Source: Chloroflexi bacterium RBG_13_51_52
Lineage (GTDB): Bacteria > Chloroflexota > Dehalococcoidia > Dehalococcoidales > RBG-16-60-22
Length of the DNA stretch: 11,895 nucleotides
Direction of reading: 5' to 3'
Assembly: GCA_001796525.1 (NCBI GenBank)
Contig: MGMT01000058.1
Span: 1-11,895 of the forward strand
The notes beneath the pieces are model-generated. The model was not told the DNA's origin. It worked only from the letters and a program-made list of their open reading frames with translations, and did no database searches. The position numbers were made by a program, and so were the translations under genes. Shown piece by piece: positions 8,140 through 11,895 of this stretch (position 1 is its first letter; each line of letters opens with the position of its first letter).

Positions 8140-8168
8140 TTGCTTAAAACAATGAAAGGGAGTAGAAT
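8140..8168 (+). promoter_or_regulatory. Candidate promoter for the TPR lipoprotein gene
   Basis: TTGCTT (8140-8145) and TAGAAT (8163-8168, five of six matches to TATAAT) are separated by exactly 17 nt. The start codon at 8216 lies about 47 nt downstream of the -10, with AAGGAG (8203-8208) 7 nt before it. Confidence 0.4.
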
Positions 8169-8215
8169 ACTCGGCACAATGCTAAAGCTATTTTCAGCAT
8201 AGAAGGAGACGAGAT

Positions 8216-9379
8216 ATGAATAGTTGGAAAAAACCGCTCATCCTTCTTTTCGCTTGTATACTTGTTTTATCGCTTATAGGAATATCCGGTTGCGTACCTT
8301 CTGGGTATAGAGAAGCTGCAGTTCATTATAACCAGGGGAATGCGCTATTAAATCAAGACAAATACGATGAGGCAATTGTCGAGTATAATCAGGCACTTGA
8401 GCATGATTCAACTTTCGCTTCTGCTTATTACAATCGTGGTGTAGCTTACTTCAATAAACTGGAGTGGGACCTGGCTATTGCTGATTTTACAAAGGCTATA
8501 GAACTAGACCCAGGGGACCCCGACGCCTATTTTAATCGTGGCTTAGCTTACGAAATTAAAGAACAAAATAATTTGGCTATAGCCGACTACGATAAAGTCC
8601 TCAAGTTATCCAAGGATGCTAACCTGACTCAAAAAGCCGCCAACAGGATAGGTAATCTAAATCAAACTGCGTCAGGAACGATACCGAACGTGCAGATATT
8701 CCCCAGCCAGGTTACCGTCGACCTCGACTGGCCCGTTCTCTTGCTCCGTGCAGATGTAAATAGCCTGGCTATTGAGGCGAATAGTGAGAAGTATAGTGTC
8801 GAGTGGTATTATAATCATAAGCTGATTTCAACTGAATCCTGCCTGACGGAAGAGCCGTTCATCAACGCCATCCATAACCAGAAAGGGACTTACACCATCG
8901 ACCTAGTCGTTAAGGATAAGGCGACCGGGGCAGTAGGTACGGCTCATTCGATAGTTATAGCGGAGAAGCAGGAGCCAATAATTATAGCGGCCAACCACTG
9001 GGTGTCAGCAATACCTGGCGAAGGCTTGAAGATATGGAAAGTAACCTTAGAACAGACCTGGTGGGGATATGACGTTGACCTGCGGATTGTAGGCAACACA
9101 GGCACACTTACCTCGACTTTAATGACGTTTTCACCGAGTGTACCTCAAGAATTACGAGAGGGGGTAGGAGAAGCACATACTACCTCAATTGAGAATGCTA
9201 AAGACGACGGGACGAACATTGAATTCTACTTTATCAACGGGGCAACTACCGTCACGTTCCAACTCACCCGTACCACGGACGGTCACCTCAAAGGCAGCTA
9301 CCATCTGGTTGATAAGGGAGGAGAAACATGGTCGCCATCAGAATGGGCAGGCACAGTAGACTTGGTGCCTGCCCCCTAA
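8216..9379 (+). CDS. TPR-repeat lipoprotein with beta-rich C-terminal domains
   Basis: This 387-residue protein begins with a lipoprotein signal: MNSWKKP, a hydrophobic core and an ISGC lipobox ending at Cys26, so it should be anchored on the outer membrane face. Three tetratricopeptide repeats follow at about 34-67, 68-101 and 102-135, with canonical text such as AYYNRGVAYFNKLEWDLAIA and KAIELDPGDPDAYFNRGLAY. These bind partner proteins in known families. Residues about 158-250 look like an Ig/PKD-type beta domain (KGTYTIDLVVKD). Residues 253-385 are a beta-rich domain with alternating strands (FYFINGATTVTFQLTRTTDG) that I do not recognise. The gene appears monocistronic with its own promoter candidate and a good ribosome site (AAGGAG). 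It converges with the permease gene. No enzymatic function is visible. Confidence 0.9.
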   Translation: MNSWKKPLILLFACILVLSLIGISGCVPSGYREAAVHYNQGNALLNQDKYDEAIVEYNQALEHDSTFASAYYNRGVAYFNKLEWDLAIADFTKAIELDPGDPDAYFNRGLAYEIKEQNNLAIADYDKVLKLSKDANLTQKAANRIGNLNQTASGTIPNVQIFPSQVTVDLDWPVLLLRADVNSLAIEANSEKYSVEWYYNHKLISTESCLTEEPFINAIHNQKGTYTIDLVVKDKATGAVGTAHSIVIAEKQEPIIIAANHWVSAIPGEGLKIWKVTLEQTWWGYDVDLRIVGNTGTLTSTLMTFSPSVPQELREGVGEAHTTSIENAKDDGTNIEFYFINGATTVTFQLTRTTDGHLKGSYHLVDKGGETWSPSEWAGTVDLVPAP

Positions 9380-9391
9380 GCAGCTACCAGT

Positions 9392-9410
9392 TTTTCCAGA
9401 AGCGGGAAAA
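9392..9410. terminator. Possible hairpin between convergent genes
   Basis: TTTTCC (9392-9397) and GGAAAA (9405-9410) form a short A/T-rich stem with a 7-nt loop in the 75-bp gap between the convergent TPR lipoprotein and permease genes. It could act in either direction, but the stem is short and U-tracts are poor. Confidence 0.25.
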
Positions 9411-9454
9411 TCCAAGTTAACAAAAAGTCACCCTGTTAAAGCAAATTTACACCG

Positions 9455-10297
9455 CTAGCCGGTCAAGTCCCGCTTGCGGAAAAGATAGAAAGCTATCACG
9501 ATGAATACCAGGTCATAGACGGCAACTATGACAAAGGCTTGAGGCGAACCAGGCAGCTCACTGGAATTGCCTAACATCGGAATTTTTGGTGCGACTTCGC
9601 TAAGGGCGTTGATGGCATTGACATTAACGGTAGGCAGATAATCCGGTATATTAGCCATCCAGCCGCCAGCGAGTCTCAATAAACCAGCAATCATGGATTC
9701 CAGAAAGAATTCGCCGATGCCCAGAACAAGGCCCGGTATGGACGAGCGCCCGATTACGGTAAAGAGGAATCCGATTAGCACGTAGGGTATTAACACGTAA
9801 AATGAACGCCAGAACTGAAGAAACTGGTCCCAAATGTATCCCCCGGTGACGAAGCTGAAGTTAAATGCGTATCCGCCGATGGCGGTGGTAATCAAACTCA
9901 TGACAAAGCCGGCGGCGATACCGGCGACCATACCTATCAGCATCAGAATACCCACGGCAATCAACTTGGCACCAAGCAACTTGAAACGGCTTTCACTACA
10001 AATGAGCATGGTCCTTATCGTGCGCCAATTGTATTCAGTACCTATAGAGCTGGTGATGAGAATCACTGACAGGATAATGCCGAAGGGGAACAATATGGAC
10101 AAGACAAAGGGGATAACCATGGGAAATCCCAGCGTCTCCCGATAGCCATGTATGGGGAGGGAATTTTTTGATATAATTAGCACCACTACATAGAAGATAA
10201 TCACAATCCCAATCAGCACAGACAACAGCACCCAGGTCATGGAGCGCTTCCGCAGCTTGAAAAGCTCGGCTCTGATTAGTCTAGTCACCGCTATCAC
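9455..10297 (-). CDS. ABC-2 type transporter permease
   Basis: This 280-residue integral membrane protein has about six hydrophobic segments (21-42, 59-82, 112-138, 166-183, 186-209, 252-273). Its cytoplasmic start RLIRAELFKLRKRSMTW and the loop IGTEYNWRTIRTMLICSESR are typical of ABC-2 family exporters. Such permeases pair with a separate ATPase to export drugs, peptides or lipids; the substrate here is unknown. The start is GTG at 10297, and a second GTG three codons later is possible. The start overlaps the end of an upstream ATPase reading frame by 17 bp, the usual translationally coupled arrangement. However, only the C-terminal stub of that ATPase remains, so the permease has lost its adjacent partner and probably its promoter. 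The permease frame itself is intact. Confidence 0.88.
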   Translation of the reverse strand: MIAVTRLIRAELFKLRKRSMTWVLLSVLIGIVIIFYVVVLIISKNSLPIHGYRETLGFPMVIPFVLSILFPFGIILSVILITSSIGTEYNWRTIRTMLICSESRFKLLGAKLIAVGILMLIGMVAGIAAGFVMSLITTAIGGYAFNFSFVTGGYIWDQFLQFWRSFYVLIPYVLIGFLFTVIGRSSIPGLVLGIGEFFLESMIAGLLRLAGGWMANIPDYLPTVNVNAINALSEVAPKIPMLGNSSELPGSPQAFVIVAVYDLVFIVIAFYLFRKRDLTG

Positions 10298-10355
10298 CGC
10301 CGGTTAACTGCAAGAATACGCTTTCCAGGCTGTTGCCGCGGGGCCATTGGTTCAT
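10281..10355 (-). pseudogene. C-terminal stub of an ABC transporter ATP-binding protein
   Basis: The minus-strand frame ending in TAG at 10281-10283 reads MNQWPRGNSLESVFLQLTGG and then DSGD. SLExVFLxLTGG is the characteristic C-terminal end of ATPases paired with ABC-2 permeases, and the frame overlaps the permease start by 17 bp. Upstream of about 10340-10355 the frame stays open briefly but no longer resembles an ABC ATPase, and no Walker or signature motif is present. The rest of the gene has therefore been replaced by the segment to the right. The exact breakpoint is uncertain by about 20 bp. I know of no other family that fits this short tail next to an ABC-2 permease. Confidence 0.75.
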
Positions 10356-10376
10356 GCTGAGAACACTGGTGATTTG

Positions 10377-10616
10377 ATGTGCAAGACGGTGGTGAGAAAC
10401 TTATGCGGAGGGCCCGACATTAAGACAGTCGCTAAGGAGATCACGGTCAATAATAATCGTGGCGTGGTGTTGTACGGTACCACAGTGCTAGCCGAGGGTA
10501 TAAAAGAATCCCGGCAGCTCACCGAGTGCCGGGATAGAATTGTGAAAGCACTTGAGATACTGAAGGGGAGTCCTGAAGCCATGCAGGTGCTGAATACCTT
10601 TCAGCAGATGGAGTAG
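10377..10616 (+). CDS. Small hypothetical protein, possibly cut short by an amber codon
   Basis: This is an open frame of 79 residues from ATG 10377 (a TTG at 10347 would extend it into the ATPase stub and is less likely). I do not recognise the family. The sequence is mixed alpha/beta (VVLYGTTVLAEGIKESRQL, then a helix ending VLNTFQQME). The only candidate ribosome site is a weak GGTGA. After the TAG at 10614-10616 the same frame stays open for 30 more codons (FLPKVRNELRTTRLLGVLP, then DQCRICHQFGL) to a TAG at 10707. The tail looks protein-like, with a CxxC pair, so the original gene may have been about 110 residues long. It lies just upstream of the recombinase remnant in the same direction, suggesting it belongs to the same element. 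Confidence 0.5.
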   Translation: MCKTVVRNLCGGPDIKTVAKEITVNNNRGVVLYGTTVLAEGIKESRQLTECRDRIVKALEILKGSPEAMQVLNTFQQME

Positions 10617-10724
10617 TTCCTGCCCAAAGTAAGGAACGAATTACGTACTACACGGTTGCTGGGCGTGTTGCCCGATCAGTGTCGCATCTGCCATCAGTTT
10701 GGACTATAGAAAGGGGAAAAAGAC

Positions 10725-11617
10725 ATGAAGGTAGCGTTTGTACGCCAGAGTCAGCAGTGAAGCTCAAGATGTCAGCCTCTCTATCTCAGCGCAACTGAAG
10801 GCGCTCAGAGAGTACGCGGAAAGAAACGGCCATGTCATCGTTCGTGAGTTCGTCGATGAAGCTGAATCCGGCCGTAGTATTTTGAAGCGGACGGCTTTTC
10901 GTGAAATGGTGTCGCTGGCCAAAAGCTCCTTGAAGACTTTCGATGCTGTTCTTATCTGGAAATATTCTCGCTTTGCCCGCAACCGGGCTGATTCTATCGT
11001 TTACAAGACTATCCTTCGCAAGCACAGCGTGCAGGTAATCTCCATCACCGAACCGGCAGATAACAGCCCGCCCGGTAGGCTCATGGAGGCTATCATCGAG
11101 GACCTGGATGAGTTTTACTCAGATAATCTGGGGGGAAGAAGTCACCAGGGGTATGCGGGAGAGTGTTTCACGTGGGTTTTACCTGTCCAGCAAAGCCCCC
11201 TATGGTTATCGGAAAATTCGGGTTAAGGACGGTGTTAAGGAACGGACCAAACTGGAGATTGACCCATCCCAATCACAGATGGTGATTTCTATCTTCAACG
11301 ATATCCTCTCGGGCAAGGGGCTTATCGAGATCGTTCGTGAATTAAACCGGAAAGGAATAGTCAGCCCGAAGGGCAGAGGCTGGAACAAGACAGGACTTTA
11401 TGCCATAGTTCACAATGAAATCTACACTGGGACTTTTGTTTGGGGACGCCACAGTAAACGGGGAAATCCTCCTCTGAGAGCTGAGAACGTCTTTCCGGCG
11501 CTCATCAGCAAGGAAGTCTTTGATAGGGTTCAGCATTTGATGGGAGGCAGGGCACCCATGAAAGTGCACCCCAGACGGGCGGCCAGCCGATTTTTGCTGA
11601 GTGGCCTGGCTGTATGA
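10725..11617 (+). pseudogene. Large serine recombinase, frameshifted and C-terminally truncated
   Basis: Intact relatives are site-specific DNA integrases of roughly 500 or more residues. The ATG at 10725, preceded by AAGGGG, begins MKVA, but the family text YARVSSEAQD continues in the +1 frame from about 10738. One T too many in the TTT at 10737-10739 explains the shift. The frame then carries the resolvase domain: catalytic Ser in YARVS (codon 10753-10755) and KYSRFARNRADS. It breaks at a six-G run near 11130-11135, where five Gs would give DNLGEEVTRGMRES. The next frame holds the recombinase domain (SKAPYGYRKI, ELNRKGIVSPKGRGWNKTGL, IYTGTFVWG). It stops at LLSGLAV, where the zinc ribbon should begin. 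Correcting both shifts gives 296 residues, about half the usual length. No integrase activity is expected. Confidence 0.88.
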
Positions 11618-11635
11618 AAGGTTTGGTGTCTATTC

Positions 11636-11663
11636 TTGACATCCGACCTCAATTACTTATACA
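11636..11663 (+). promoter_or_regulatory. Candidate promoter for the GNAT gene
   Basis: A perfect -35 TTGACA (11636-11641) is followed after 16 nt by TATACA (11658-11663); TACAGT at 11660 with an 18-nt spacer is an alternative. It begins only 19 bp after the recombinase stop codon and lies about 65 nt upstream of the acetyltransferase ATG. Confidence 0.45.
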
Positions 11664-11725
11664 GTCTTGGCATTGGGATAATGCGGGTCAAGTCATTAGT
11701 TTTCGAGATAGAAGGTGAATAAGAG

Positions 11726-11895
11726 ATGTACATTTATTCAACACTTGAAAACACATCAGTTCAAACATTGTTTCTTGCATATTTACAAGCATTTGAAGAT
11801 TTCCCATCAACAAAAAATGTATCCATTGAATCATTTCAAAATATGCTTCAAATAAGGGGATACATTCCAGAAATTTCTTTGGGTGCGTTTGAAAA
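11726..11895 (+). CDS. GNAT-family N-acetyltransferase, N-terminal part
   Basis: The frame is open from ATG 11726 to the window edge (56 codons) with an AAGGTGA ribosome site 7 nt upstream. It reads MYIYSTLENTSVQTLFLAYL, then QAFEDFP, and later FQNMLQIRGYIPEISLGAFE. The last part matches the start of GNAT acetyltransferases, in which RGYxPxLSxGAF precedes the first core beta strands. These enzymes transfer an acetyl group from acetyl-CoA to an amine; the substrate cannot be told. The acetyl-CoA-binding motif lies beyond the window. The coding sequence is visibly A+T-rich (ACA, CAA, TTT, ATT codons) compared with the recombinase and surface-protein genes, which may mean a separate origin. It is too short for a firm call. 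Confidence 0.6.
   Translation, partial: MYIYSTLENTSVQTLFLAYLQAFEDFPSTKNVSIESFQNMLQIRGYIPEISLGAFE

Noticed and set aside
10352..10582. 76-codon minus-strand frame opposite the small ORF
   Set aside because: Not the ATPase frame and shows no ABC motifs; shadow of the plus-strand ORF.
11618..11725. Continuation of the recombinase zinc ribbon in another frame
   Set aside because: All three forward frames were read and none shows the expected CxxC ribbon or coiled coil; the homology ends near 11610.

Overview
The window looks like a piece of a mesophilic, mid-GC bacterial chromosome. The best guess is Chloroflexota, near Dehalococcoidia: the serine recombinase remnant, the TPR lipoprotein and the large C-terminally membrane-anchored surface protein all resemble proteins I associate with that group. 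This assignment is inference; no rRNA or other phylogenetic marker is present. I see no tRNA, rRNA or CRISPR array.

Layout, left to right. (1) 116-1429 (-): a lipoprotein serpin with a complete hinge and reactive-centre loop. (2) 1588-4254 (-), upstream of the serpin on the same strand: an 888-residue three-part protein. It has a nucleotide-cyclase-like N-terminus (DILGF type), an nSTAND3-like NTPase (P-loop, EDPFGK Walker B, ITSRE sensor) and a C-terminal array of about ten near-identical 32-33-residue helical repeats. The array contains a recent 390-bp internal duplication. This is the most interesting locus: its NLR-like architecture suggests a sensor/switch protein of a biological-conflict or signalling system. 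(3) 4255-4779: a 525-bp divergent intergenic region with outward-facing promoter candidates and no convincing gene. (4) 4780-7944 (+): a 1054-residue multidomain surface protein with a signal peptide, beta domains and a C-terminal transmembrane anchor. (5) 8216-9379 (+): a TPR lipoprotein with beta-rich C-terminal domains. (6) 9455-10297 (-): an ABC-2 type permease. Its partner ATPase survives only as a C-terminal stub of about 25 codons (10281 to about 10355). (7) About 10356-11630: a degraded mobile-element segment. It holds a small unknown ORF whose frame continues past an amber codon, then a large serine recombinase with two +1 frameshifts and no C-terminal half. (8) 11726-end (+): the start of an A+T-rich GNAT acetyltransferase gene with its own promoter candidate.

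How the parts relate. The serpin, the surface protein and the TPR lipoprotein all act outside the membrane, but nothing in the sequence ties them into one pathway. The STAND protein and serpin could be co-transcribed, although a hairpin lies between them. The right third records a rearrangement: a recombinase-bearing segment replaced most of an ABC ATPase gene and has since decayed.
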